Source: Mariannaea sp. PMI_226
Lineage: Eukaryota; Ascomycota; Sordariomycetes; Hypocreales; Nectriaceae
DNA length: 64,000 bases
Reading direction: 5' to 3'
Assembly: GCA_024336345.1 (NCBI GenBank)
Contig: JANFOG010000006.1
Location: 868,001-932,000 of the forward strand
Shown here piece after piece: positions 47,813 to 58,689 of this stretch. The position numbers were made by a program, and so were the translations under genes. The notes under the pieces were generated by a model that saw only the letters and a program-made list of their open reading frames with translations, searched no databases and was not told where the DNA came from. Each line of letters starts with the position of its first letter. Position 1 is the stretch's first letter.

Positions 47813-50800
47813 GCGGCCTGATTTCAGCTAGCCTTTTGCACACGCTTCAACCAGTTGGCATACTTCATCCGCAGGTGTTAAATGCCAGATGAGTGAGTGG
47901 CTGGCGAGTCACAGTGATGCGGCGAGCGGATTGGGCGATGCCGGGCGCAAAGGTGCGTGTGGGGTTGCTGAGGTGTGGTCAGTGGTTGGATTGAGAAGAG
48001 TGTGATAACTGGGTGGACTACATACGCGGAGCCTTGCCTGCATGAAGAGAGGAGCTGGTGTTGAACAACTGACTAACTGAGTAGGTAAGTGAGTGCTCTT
48101 TCGTACATTTCCTCCTATGTAGCTTATTCAGAGGGAGCCTCTAACATACTGTGTAACGAATCGCTTGTCAACTTTTCTTGGCGATTTGACTATCTATCCA
48201 CGAGGAGGCTGACAAGATCAAGGAGTCAATGAGCTTTTGTCTGTAATAAGTGTTTATGGCCGATCTATGGTCCACAGATCGTCTCGATTTGTTGGGAAAC
48301 TCTCCATCGTTATCCCCTTTCTTCCCTTTCTCCTCATTAGTTATCCCCCTCCTCTTTTCTCCATTCCCCGTGTTTCCAGCGCTTGAGGCATGACAACACG
48401 ATGTGTGGCCTGGAGATGTGAGGCCTGGGGGGCGTTAACTGCCAGACCGGCCACGGCGCGAAAGCAAACTCCCCTGGCACTGATCTGGTTCAGAGTCCTC
48501 CAAATCGAATTGATTTCTGACCGAATATGCGACCCATGCCATCACCGAGGAACAGAGGTGAGAAATCGCCAAGGTAACCGCGGCCAGCAAAGCAAGGTGG
48601 CCTTATACCGGACCCCTTCCATGTAGAAAAACCCTGGAGTAGATCGTGTTCCTCGTCCCAAGTATTGTGAATATGGCAAGTATTCTGTAATTTTATCTTG
48701 GTTCCTGCACTGTATCCGGGGGGAAGTGAACATGGTCGTGGTGAGAGGGCAATATTAAAGCATTCATGCAGCGACTAGATCAACTTGACCGCCCTCCAAA
48801 ATGGTAACATGGCGTTGGTCTCTTCATACATCAATGCGTTCATCCACACAGTATCATTGACCTGGGGGAGAATGGCAGAATCACCTTTTTTTTTTTTTTT
48901 TGTTACATCAAGGAGCCCCTCCTCCCCATAAGATCCTGACCTCTGTCCATCCGCCCTTTCTGGTCAATGAGACAAGGATTTGTCAATGGGACCTGCATTT
49001 TTTTCGCGTGACGAGTGCAGGTCGAGCGACTGGGCATACCACGAAGCGGCGTCCCTTTTGGCTGTAAAGATACAAAAAGACCGGAGCCCAGGACTCATCC
49101 GAACCTATCACCATGCTGCTGCACCTGCATGAATTCTTTTATCTTTGTCATTCTTCACCTCTTTTTCTCCTGCGCTTGTCGTTTTGCGTTGACTACCCAG
49201 GCTAGGTAAGGTGGTAGGCAGGTAATGATGCAAAATGTAGGTACGGACTACAAAGTCGGGCGTTGCATCAACACGCATCCCTACCGAACGTACAGACGTA
49301 CATTACAAGTTGCTTGGTTAGCTCCGCGGTGAACAACTCATCGTTCAATCGACCAATGACGGAGCACTGTCCGCGGCGCCCGGCGACCTTCAACGACGGA
49401 GCGAGAGAAGAAGAGAGAAGATACTCCCGAGAGAGAGAGAGACGATGTGGCAACCCCTCTCGAACTGGACAAGGGGAAAGCCCACAGAATCCACAAGCAT
49501 ACCTCGATCTTTCTTCAGAGTCCAAATATTCAGTGCGAGTTCGTAGCACGTGTTGATTAATGACATTAGATGGAATATTACTTTTGGGTCAAGACTTGTA
49601 GGAATATTAAAAGATCTGTCACTAGAGTTGAGTGGAGTCTACAGTGGGCTCGTAAATCTTACTATGGTGCCTATGGTGCTGACATCGAAGATACTATTTT
49701 TGCTTGAATGGCGATTCATCATGAAGCCGTCCATTTGGAAAATTGGAGCTGTAGTATGGTGTTTTTCCCTTCCCTCTTGAGTGGGTTCTCTCTTCTGTGC
49801 CTCTCTGTTGACCAGTGCCGTAGGCGCGTGCCCTTGTTAGGACCCCTTGGAGTGAGAGATGGGACCACAATCCGCTACGGAGTACAAATTGCTTGGATGG
49901 AACAAGGGTTATCTATCGTTCGTGCCTGGCAGGGCGCTTTAACCCAGGCGAAACGGCAGAAGAATATCCGTGGCGCGATACCGCAAAGAAGCAAATAACG
50001 TTACCACTTGCGTGCATAATATGCTGGGCACACTTTTCCCTTGTAACCTGTACGTAGCTACGGTATTTTGTGCGTTGGTTTGTACTTTGCATCCAGTATT
50101 CACTACCTAACTTCCACTCATTACTCCGTGTTTCGCATGCGTCTGTAAGGGTCATCAACGAAAGTACTGGGCAGACTTAAGGTACATACATAAAGTACCT
50201 AATTAAGGCACAATTATCAGTGGCTTGGCTGGGAAGGAAGGAATTTAGCAACAACGTGCTCAGGCTGAGTCCCCCTAGACCCCGCCAAATGACGGAGGCA
50301 AATAACTACCTGGGTCGATGGGGAGATAACCCAACGGTCTTGACTTTGAAGATTTCCGTAATAGATTATCTAGTGAGCGGGCAAGCTGCGCCTGAACGCC
50401 GTAGTAGGTTTTCGGGGAGGGGTGGGCGATGAGGGCTTGAGGGCATGTACTATGGTAAGATAGCTTAAATTTCCATTCTTTATTAGAGCTCCGGTGAGGC
50501 TGGTGCCCGCAAATATGTACATCCATGGATGTGCGGTGGTGGCTGTACTACGTAGTTTGTGATCACGCCCACAAGCCCATTCGCTAAATAAGCACAAGTC
50601 ACTTTTCGAGTTTAGAGACCTAATTATTACACCAAAAGCTCGAGTCTGGCTTTCGGGTGCCTAGAGACGAACATTGCCGGCTGTAAAAATGTCAGATGGT
50701 TGCCCAGAGTTTGCCGATCACGCATCACGCCGTTTAACAAGCCACTCAGCTTCGCGGTCCAGCCCGACTAAGCTACGGCATCCTCAGAACCCTTAACAGG

Positions 50801-51292
50801 CACACTCTCGGGCATTCCAGAAAATGAATCCATTGACTACTGTGTATCGGGAGGGGAGGATTCGGAGAAAGGACGAGCTGTGCCCGGAGGAGTGCATCCC
50901 ACAGCCCCTCTCTAGATTGTAACTCCATACCGTGACCCATCCTAAGATACTAGAAAAAAAAGGGCTACTAATTACTGGCGATGCGTAAAGGAGGTCATCT
51001 GAGTCTTGGATCAAGAAAGACGCGTTATTATTACGTCTAGGTAAGGAGACATAATAGTACGGAGTACTGTACAAACTACTTCATCCTGCAGATCTCAGGC
51101 TGTAACCTGTCCGAGGCAGTTGCCGTTCAAACTGAGACACTGATGGAATCTTGGGCTGATGGATGGATAGATAGATGCACACGGACGTAGGTTTTGTACC
51201 TGACTGTACCTATGCTGATGCACAACTCCCACGTACCTTAAGTTTGTGCGGTCCAATACATATCCAGTAGCATAAACGAGAGATCAGGTGTA

Positions 51293-51316
51293 GGGAGTAG
51301 GGAGGAGGGAGGAGGG
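51293..51316 (+). other. Canonical G-quadruplex motif
   Basis: Four GGG tracts at 51293-51295, 51300-51302, 51307-51309 and 51314-51316 are separated by 4-nt loops AGTA, AGGA and AGGA. An inverted repeat GTTGAG/CTCAAC follows at 51318-51337. Confidence 0.6.
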
Positions 51317-51395
51317 AGTTGAGTGCTTCAGCTCAACCTTTATCCCGTGATCCGTAACTTACTCCATACACCATGAGCTGACGCGGAGTTTCGAG

Positions 51396-51424
51396 TGACT
51401 CGACTTTGACTCTGACTCTGACTC
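51396..51424 (+). promoter_or_regulatory. Cluster of four TGACTC words (Gcn4/CPC1-like)
   Basis: TGACTC occurs at 51396-51401, 51407-51412, 51413-51418 and 51419-51424. TGACTC is the core of the Gcn4/CPC1 bZIP site, although none is followed by the A of the full TGACTCA. The cluster lies 1.36 kb before the Ser/Pro-rich gene. Confidence 0.35.
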
Positions 51425-52783
51425 TGCAAAGCAAGTTGTGATGTGCAATCGACACATTACGGGCTTGCTAGAATGGGCAGGTCATGGAAGTTTGGAATAA
51501 TTACGCCACGTTCTAAGATGAAACGCGGCCCTGTTGATGAAGTCCCCCAAGGCTGCGATGGGTACAAGTCACAAGTGACCTTTTTTTTCTTCAGGGTTTT
51601 TGGGTGCAGCACGGGGCGCTGTAAGGTAAATTAACCCCCATTGCGTCTGGTCTTCAGACGCTCCTACTGCGGCACATGCAGTAGTACGTATCTCCCTCGC
51701 GTTGCCTGTTTCCAGTCTGCGACTGTGACCGACTTGTCCTACTGCGTAGTAGCGTTACCATGGTACCTAGTGTGGGCTTCGTTGGTGTTGGTGCTGGTGA
51801 TGGTGATGATGATGAGTGGAGACAGGAGATCCGCCCGAAAATCCAGCAAGGGCTCCAGGGTCCGTGCGTTTTGTACACAGTATCGGCAGCGCAGTAGTCG
51901 CACTGCCGCGTGCTCGCTGCTGGTTGCGCCCCCTTCGTACACTAAGGTTGACTTTCAACCCAACCGTCAACTGGAAGCTGCACCCTGCGCCAGGAGGTGG
52001 CGGCAGACGGGGCAGACCCATGCAAGATAGGTATCCACAGGAGCCACCCATGCGTCGGGTCCCTGGCAAGGGACCTTGGCAGCAGACAGGGGAGTCAGGA
52101 GTTGGGGCAGGGACGACGGACGAGGGACGATGGACATGGATGGGCATGGGCCAGGGAACGTGGGAACGACGAAAGTCTGGCTCTGGTAGAAAGAAAGAAG
52201 ACATGACCGCCATCCATCCATCCCATCCTACTTAACTACTTGCTTGCCTTTCCACCCCCCAGCCCAGCCCATTAAACGGGTCTCTTGGTCTTGATTCTTG
52301 ATTCCATTCATACCTTTTGACTTTTCCTACAAACAACAAGGAGAAGCAGGATCAGTGCTCCGGTGGTACTGAACTTGAACAGCTTCAGCTTCAACTTCAG
52401 CTCTAGCTTCCGCTTCTTTCTTCTCCCCTTTCTTCTTCCCTATATCGTGTGACCTCCCTTTTGTTCTTGCCGCTGCTCTTGTTCCTAAACCGTCTCTGTC
52501 CTGCCTTTCGATTTAACGCCCCGACATTCCTCTTCTTCTCGCTTCCCACCCACGTCCGACTATTTCTTCCTGTCTTGTTTTTTCTCTTCGACGACAAACA
52601 GGCATTCGATATTCACCTAGCCTCTCGAGGGAACGCCCACACACACACACACATTTTTGGTTCATCCTCTTGCCGTCCGACTTGACGTCTGTTTGTCTGT
52701 GTCCTCCCTCAGACCAGGCCAGACAAAAGTCTCACTTCCACGCCCACCCACAAAAGGGAATCCAATATCGTGCCAGGCCCGTC

Positions 52784-53983
52784 ATGTCTCAGTCTGTCAC
52801 AACCGGACAGTGCATTCCCTCTGCGAGGGAGCATGATCCTAGGCAGGAGCACGTTCCAAAGTCATCTCCAGATACCGCGTCGAGCCTCGCGGTTCCTCTT
52901 ATAGACTCCGTGCCCACCTCGCCTTCACTCTACTCTGATACCGACGACGACCAAACACAACCAAAGATGAACACCATGCTTCCTCACACTACCAGCGACC
53001 AGGCTCCCGCTCTGCCTGAGAAGAGTGCCCGAAGAATGTCAAGGATGCTCGGCAGCATTGTTCCTCACAAGCTGCCTTCTACCGACCAGCAGCCCCCTCT
53101 TGCTAAGCAATCTGCCCCTCACGATGTCTACCTGTCATCCGAAGAGGATGCATCTTCCTCCGCCGACGACTTTTCCGACTTTGAGTTTGATTCCAGCAGT
53201 GAAGACTCTGAGGAATCCTCCACCCGACGAAGCAGCCAGGAGGACACTGCTCGTCTTGTCTCTGTCGTCTTCTCCGGAAAGCCCAGTATTGTCGACCTTC
53301 CGAGACGATCTATTTCACCAAGCAGCAGCGCAAGCGATACTTCTTCTCGACCTCCAAGTCGCCTCCGCAGAATATCCGCACTCTCTGCTATCGATCGCCG
53401 AGCCTCTATGTGCTCATCTCCTTCAGGATCTTCTGTTGTGTCAAGCCCCGCCGTACTACACCCTCCCCGAACCAGCAGCATGCTTCCCAGTGGCCGACTG
53501 GTCAAGCAGAAGCCCTTGTTTCTCAGCATTGATCCTTTTGCCTCGAAGCCTGAGGAGCCAGAGGAGAACGAAGTGAAACCAAGACCATCTACAGGGGTGT
53601 TTAAACGAACACTCAGCCTAGTGCGGAAACGTAGCCGTCCTTCACTGAACTCATACTACTCTATATCTCGCGACAACCTGGCCAACATGCTCATGCCGCA
53701 CCACATGGAACAAGTTCGTGAGGAGTCAAGTCCGGAGTCAGCTTCCGCTCCTGCTCCTCCTGCTTCTCGCCCTGTTTCTCGTCCTCCTGTAGCCTCTCGC
53801 CCAGTCAGCAGAGGGCCTGTCACTTACCATGATATTGTCACTTCTGCTAAGCGAAGAGCCCAGACGATGCCCATGTCACCAATCTCCCCTGTGTCGGAGC
53901 CCCCTACAACTCCGTTGACACCAAACGGCACCCGCCAACGTCTACGGTTCTCTTCTGCTCGGCGGTTGAGTATCAGGGCGTGA
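52784..53983 (+). CDS. Ser/Pro-rich protein of unknown function
   Basis: Intronless gene for a 399-residue protein. The ATG at 52784 is the first in frame; upstream DNA is C/T-rich leader. The protein is largely disordered, with Ser about one residue in five. Segments that look less random are RRMSRMLGSIVPHK near residue 90, an acidic Ser/Asp/Glu stretch (DVYLSSEEDASSSADDFSDF), RLVSVVFSGKPSIVDLPRRS, GVFKRTLSLVRKRSRPS and PVTYHDIVTSAKRRAQ. Several RxxS sites suggest heavy phosphorylation. There is no signal peptide, membrane helix or known domain. Consistent codon use, absence of stops and the ordered basic/acidic blocks support a real gene. It sits downstream of 13.8 kb of gene-free DNA, which suggests complex regulation. 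Function not recognised. Confidence 0.78.
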   Translation: MSQSVTTGQCIPSAREHDPRQEHVPKSSPDTASSLAVPLIDSVPTSPSLYSDTDDDQTQPKMNTMLPHTTSDQAPALPEKSARRMSRMLGSIVPHKLPSTDQQPPLAKQSAPHDVYLSSEEDASSSADDFSDFEFDSSSEDSEESSTRRSSQEDTARLVSVVFSGKPSIVDLPRRSISPSSSASDTSSRPPSRLRRISALSAIDRRASMCSSPSGSSVVSSPAVLHPPRTSSMLPSGRLVKQKPLFLSIDPFASKPEEPEENEVKPRPSTGVFKRTLSLVRKRSRPSLNSYYSISRDNLANMLMPHHMEQVREESSPESASAPAPPASRPVSRPPVASRPVSRGPVTYHDIVTSAKRRAQTMPMSPISPVSEPPTTPLTPNGTRQRLRFSSARRLSIRA

Positions 53984-55021
53984 GCAGAACCATCGCTTCT
54001 TTTTATCTATTTATTTATTGAGAATGACGCCATCATTCTCCTTGTACGACGTTTTACGACTGGGCTTGGCATTTATACATCACTGACTGGGACTGGTGTT
54101 ACACGCGGCTTACCATCAACATCTTCAACCTCTCTTCTCTTCTCCGCTTGTGTTATGGGGTCCTTTTTTTTTTCTACCCACCCAGGTTGTACGGCGCAGG
54201 GGCTTTTTCTGTTGTATTTTTGTTTTGGTGGAACACTTGGGCGGACTCAAAATGAATGCGGCGTTTTTATTATGGGATATTATCTTCTTTGGGCTATGGA
54301 ACCACTTGGTTTTTTGGGATGATGGTGATCACCCAGCATACACGTTTTTTACACCATACAGGGTTCGCCCGGGACAGGCGACTTTACTTTCGTTAATTTA
54401 TTGATAATGAGGCCGTTGTCATTTGAAAGGGAAAAAAAGACAAGGCTGGCCAAGGAACAAAGGAATTAAGTTTTTTACGAAAGAGTCATGAGATGGACAA
54501 AGATTAGCTGTTACTCTCGTTTTTGCACACGCAATACCAACTCGCGATTATTATTCGTTACCGCACTTTAAGCACGTTCCAATTTCTATTTGCAGTGATT
54601 TGTAACTTGATTTCTTTATGTAGAGTATAGTTACAGTACGGTACGGCACGATACGGTACGAATGAAAGCATACAACCTCGTCTTGTCGAGTTTCTTGTGC
54701 AGATGCCGGTATGCAAAGGCATGTGTACACCATCTAATTAGACATATATCTACACTCTACATCAAAGACCTGCAAACATTGCGCGATGGAACATTTCACG
54801 CGACGGACAATTAACGCGTCTTGCCGCAACTCGGATCGCCCTGTTTTTACTTTCTTGACAAAGGGATGGGGTTTCTTGTTGAAATTTCATTGTGTTCTCC
54901 TGGGTTTTGGTTCACTCTACATGAATCCCCGTTGTGGGCTTAGAAAAGGGAGAGAGGGAGTGATGGCCGGAGATGGATTGTGCATATATAATAAAACATT
55001 GCCACACATGTATGTATATAT

Positions 55022-55042
55022 ATGCATGCATGCATGCATGCA
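55022..55042. repeat. (ATGC)5 tetranucleotide repeat
   Basis: A self-complementary ATGC run preceded by an alternating TA-rich segment (55008-55021). It can form a cruciform or Z-like structure. Confidence 0.8.
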
Positions 55043-55879
55043 AGTCTTCAGTATTGTCTTTTATTTTTTCCTTTTTTTTTTTCGTATTCTTCACGTCAAA
55101 GCGCAAAATACTGTATGAAACTTTATAAGAAAGGGGTCAGTGCAATAGAAGACGAACATAAAAAAAAGAAAGAAAAAAAAGCAAGTAATGACTTTGAGTA
55201 TGCATGTCACAATTCCCCCCTCACATACGTTGACCTGACGATTCTGGATGTTCTCTGGTGCTAGCTAAGCTACCCATGACTACAGAACAGGAAAAAAAAA
55301 AGAAACGAAAAAAAGAGAGAAGAATGAGACTAGAAGCCCTATGTTCAATTGGGGAATGAGCCCATCTCTTGGGGCAGTTAGTCAACATGAGCCGTCGAAC
55401 CATTCTCAACTAGATGGGGACCCCTGGCCGTTGTTGCGGTGATGGAAGGATGGAAATGGCAATCTAGAAAGGCTCAAATTGAAGCTTTTCGTCATTTGGG
55501 TGTCATCACGTACCTACAATACACCACGCCCTATGACGGTCTATAGATTATATCGGCAATTAATGCATATGTCCAAAAATGAGAGTATACTGTATAGATA
55601 CCTACTGGAAAGTGAGTGACCTCTCAGGGATGGGTCTGTAGATGTACGCATGTAATTATATATCATCTATTGTATGTATGTAGTAGTGTTATGCTGTGCG
55701 TGCTGTGAGGTGGATTCCGTACATTGCCCAATAAGAACTACCATGCAAGATTTCTTAGCTTGACGATGAATCGGATGAATCTTGATCTGCCTTTTCACAC
55801 CGAAGGCGAAGAAGGAAAATTGGATGGACGAAAGGGGAAGAGACCTAGAGGCAGGGATGGAAAGCAGAGGGACCAACAG

Positions 55880-55933
55880 GGGACAAGCGACCAGGGACAA
55901 GCGACCAGGGACAAGGGGAGGGGACAAGGGGAG
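55880..55933 (+). repeat. Minisatellite of GGGACAAG units
   Basis: Two 14-bp units (GGGACAAGCGACCA) at 55880-55893 and 55894-55907, then two 13-bp units (GGGACAAGGGGAG) at 55908-55920 and 55921-55933. All share GGGACAAG, so two related units were each duplicated. Confidence 0.85.
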
Positions 55934-58689
55934 GGGAGTCAAGGGTCGAGATGTATAGACAAGGTGTGTGCCAGGTGTAAGTAAGCTATTTGTCTTGATC
56001 TGTAACGACGGTATCAGTAATCTGTACTCTGTGCCGTACAGAACATAGTCTACCTAGGGACCTTTATGTAACAGATGATTTGAGGTAATCGGGGACACGT
56101 CTTGTCCAAATTAAACGTCTTGATCCCATCGTTTTAGTTTCAATTATAGTCACTAAATGTTTAGTCTGATTATTACCATTCTTATGCTAGTTATTCGTTC
56201 TTTCTGGGGGAGGGAGAGGAGGAGGTAGATCAAACTCATCAATATCCATTTATTATATCTACATAAGTTGGGAAGTTGTGTCTTGAAAGCTTGGTTTCAC
56301 AGTATAGCATACAATTGTAGCCTATTCTCGTGGTCCTCTCCCACATGGAAGAAAAATAAATAAATAAGTAAGAGTTGGCTGGAAAAGGGACAGTTGATGC
56401 TGTATCTGTAGCTGTGAGTTTCGGGAACTCATCCGTGACATCTCAAACTTGCATTCTGTTCTGGTTCTGTTTCTATTTCTGGTGAAGCTTACATATACAG
56501 TGAGTGTACTGCGAAATACGTCTTTTGCTCGTCATCAGCCTTTCCTTTTAGCCTCGGCGTCAAGTTCAGTGCTTGGTTGCTCCATTTTTGCGGAAAATGA
56601 AAACCCCCCAAAAGTCACAAGTTGATTACACACTATGTACTTTACTTTGATCATAAGTAGAACAAAAAAACCTCCGATTCCTCACATCATGAGATGTGGG
56701 GGAGGGGAGGAGTATGAAGGGGATGATCTACGAAATTACTGTGTAGGGGTTGAATTTCGGAAGCGGCATGGGGGGGCAGAGTCACCTCACTCACTCCATA
56801 CTGTGTAGTTCATCTTCCCTCCCTTGCCTTGCAAGCTGTCTTGGCTTGATACGGAGCACAATGTATGTATTATTATTAGTCTCCTCCTTCTTGGTCCGTG
56901 TTTTTTTATGTGGGCAACGGCTGCGGCGGCGGCGGTGGTAGTGGGTGGATTGGCCGTTCATTATTTCGTTACAGATACGAACTAACCATTTATCATTAGC
57001 CTTGTCCGCCTCGTCGATCCATCATCATCTTTCCCAAGGGGGGGTGACGGGGTGTGTGTGTGTCCGGGTTCTTTTTCTTCCTTTTCTTCTTCTTTAGCCT
57101 TGGGCTTTTCTCCCAAAGTCCCAACCCGAAACGAGAACCTGTCAGCCAATTGCAGCTCAGGTTCCATTCTCATCTCACTATCCCTCTCGCCTTGTTGCCT
57201 CGGGCTTTTGGCTCCTCAAGCTAGTCAACTAACTACACCGGGAATTATTTTTTGTGAAAGCTCTGGAAGCTGCAAGGCTACTACGGCCACTGTGTACAGA
57301 TTACGCCTTGTCAGGATGGGGGCAATTACCGAAGTAGCCATTCAATAGCTTATAGATTCGGAGGAATCGCTAGCGGGCATGAAATGGGCATAGTTACACT
57401 TCGAACAAAAAGAGATGACAGCAACAATTTCAATTGAACATACACACTACACTGTGTTGCGTAGTGTAATACGGTGTATTGATGACAGAGATAGGCAAAG
57501 GTAGGGAGCAACAAACGGCCTCGGACAACGGCCTCGGGTTCTGGTCGGTATCAGGGACAGGATATTCACATCGGCACTTTGCCAATCGTCATTACTACGT
57601 GTCTCTTATCAATACAGGCAGGCATACAGTCTATGTATGTATTGCATTTCGATTTTTCACAAATCACAAATTCTCCTTCAAACACATACCCAAAAAAAGC
57701 GGGAGATGTGTTCAGTCATCACAACTGATAATAGCTGAGACAAACACGGGACGCGGCCCTACTGCACCACGTTGGAGAGCCTCATCTCAAAATTGTGGGC
57801 GTGTTCAGCTAGTAACAGTACGCACAGTGTCGTGTCGACGTGTCTCTGTTTTTTTTTTCCCTTCCCCTTCCCTTGAGGAGACCGCGTTCTCCTATCTGGG
57901 CCAAAAGATCAAGCACCAAAGACGAGATAAATGAGTGGATACTGACAAGTCAACTATTTGCTTCATTCAGACTCGAAAGTGGTCCCTCCACGTGCTTGGT
58001 CAAAACGTAATGGACATACCAATTCACTTGTCCATGTTTATTTGCAGTCCCCTTTGCTGTCTGGATTACTACTGATGGCTTCCCAGCTTCCCGCTTCAAT
58101 CTTGAGCTCAGCCCCCTTTTTGGGCGGAGGTGGGCAGAAATCCCATTGCCAAACTCAGAGCAAAAGTACATTCACCTATCCGTGAATGACCTTCCCAAGG
58201 GCACATGTGATACAAAAGAAGGACAGGGAACTCGCCGCCTTCAATAGGATCTTAGATATCAACGGCAACTACAGTAGTGAACTCGCAGTCGAGAAGAGTA
58301 TAACAATTCATCTAGAGATGGTGTTCTCATTCAGCATGCCTTCAAGAGTTTGGAGCTAGTTTCAAAAGATAGCATACACTTCGTCCCTTCGTCTTACATG
58401 AAGCCACAGCCAATCCCCTTTGCGCATCAATAATAAATTTAGTAAAAAAGAAAAAACAGTTCCTATCAACTGCCTAACCTATTAACAGGAATAGGACATA
58501 TGTATCATGCGGATGAACAGGCAGAAACAATTACTAGGTACAACTTGCTTCTTCGGATGGCAAAATCCAACCCACCTCTTTCCTCTCTTGCATTTCAACT
58601 CTGATAATAACAAGAAAACATGAAGAATGAGAAATGATGTTCACCAAAGCGTTATTGCTCTGATAGAAAAAGGCCGACCTGCGCCATCA

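Larger units (their letters stand above)
38964..52783. other. 13.8-kb region without a supportable gene
   Basis: From the F-box stop to the start of the Ser/Pro-rich gene no frame has both length and protein-like composition. The longest open frames (271 residues at 43707-44522 minus; 201 at 45934-46539 minus) show no domain, have odd Cys/Pro/Arg composition and lack spliceable partners. Base composition is mixed rather than strongly AT-rich, so RIP-decayed transposon is unlikely. It holds small repeats and motif clusters listed separately: CACTTGT heptamers at 39736, a composite microsatellite at 47748, a G-quadruplex motif at 51293, TGACTC words at 51396, and C/T-rich DNA at 52390-52610 just before the next gene. 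Confidence 0.6.
53984..58689. other. 4.7-kb convergent gene-free region
   Basis: Lies between the stops of the Ser/Pro-rich gene and glycogen synthase, so it should contain no promoter for either. No supportable gene is seen. It holds an ATGC tetranucleotide run (55022-55042), A-rich patches at 55160-55180 and 55291-55313, and a GGGACAAG minisatellite (55880-55933). Confidence 0.55.

Noticed and set aside
54096..54404. 102-residue frame with hydrophobic stretches after the Ser/Pro-rich gene
   Set aside because: Lies in the expected 3' UTR, contains homopolymer T runs translated as Phe, and has no conserved motif.
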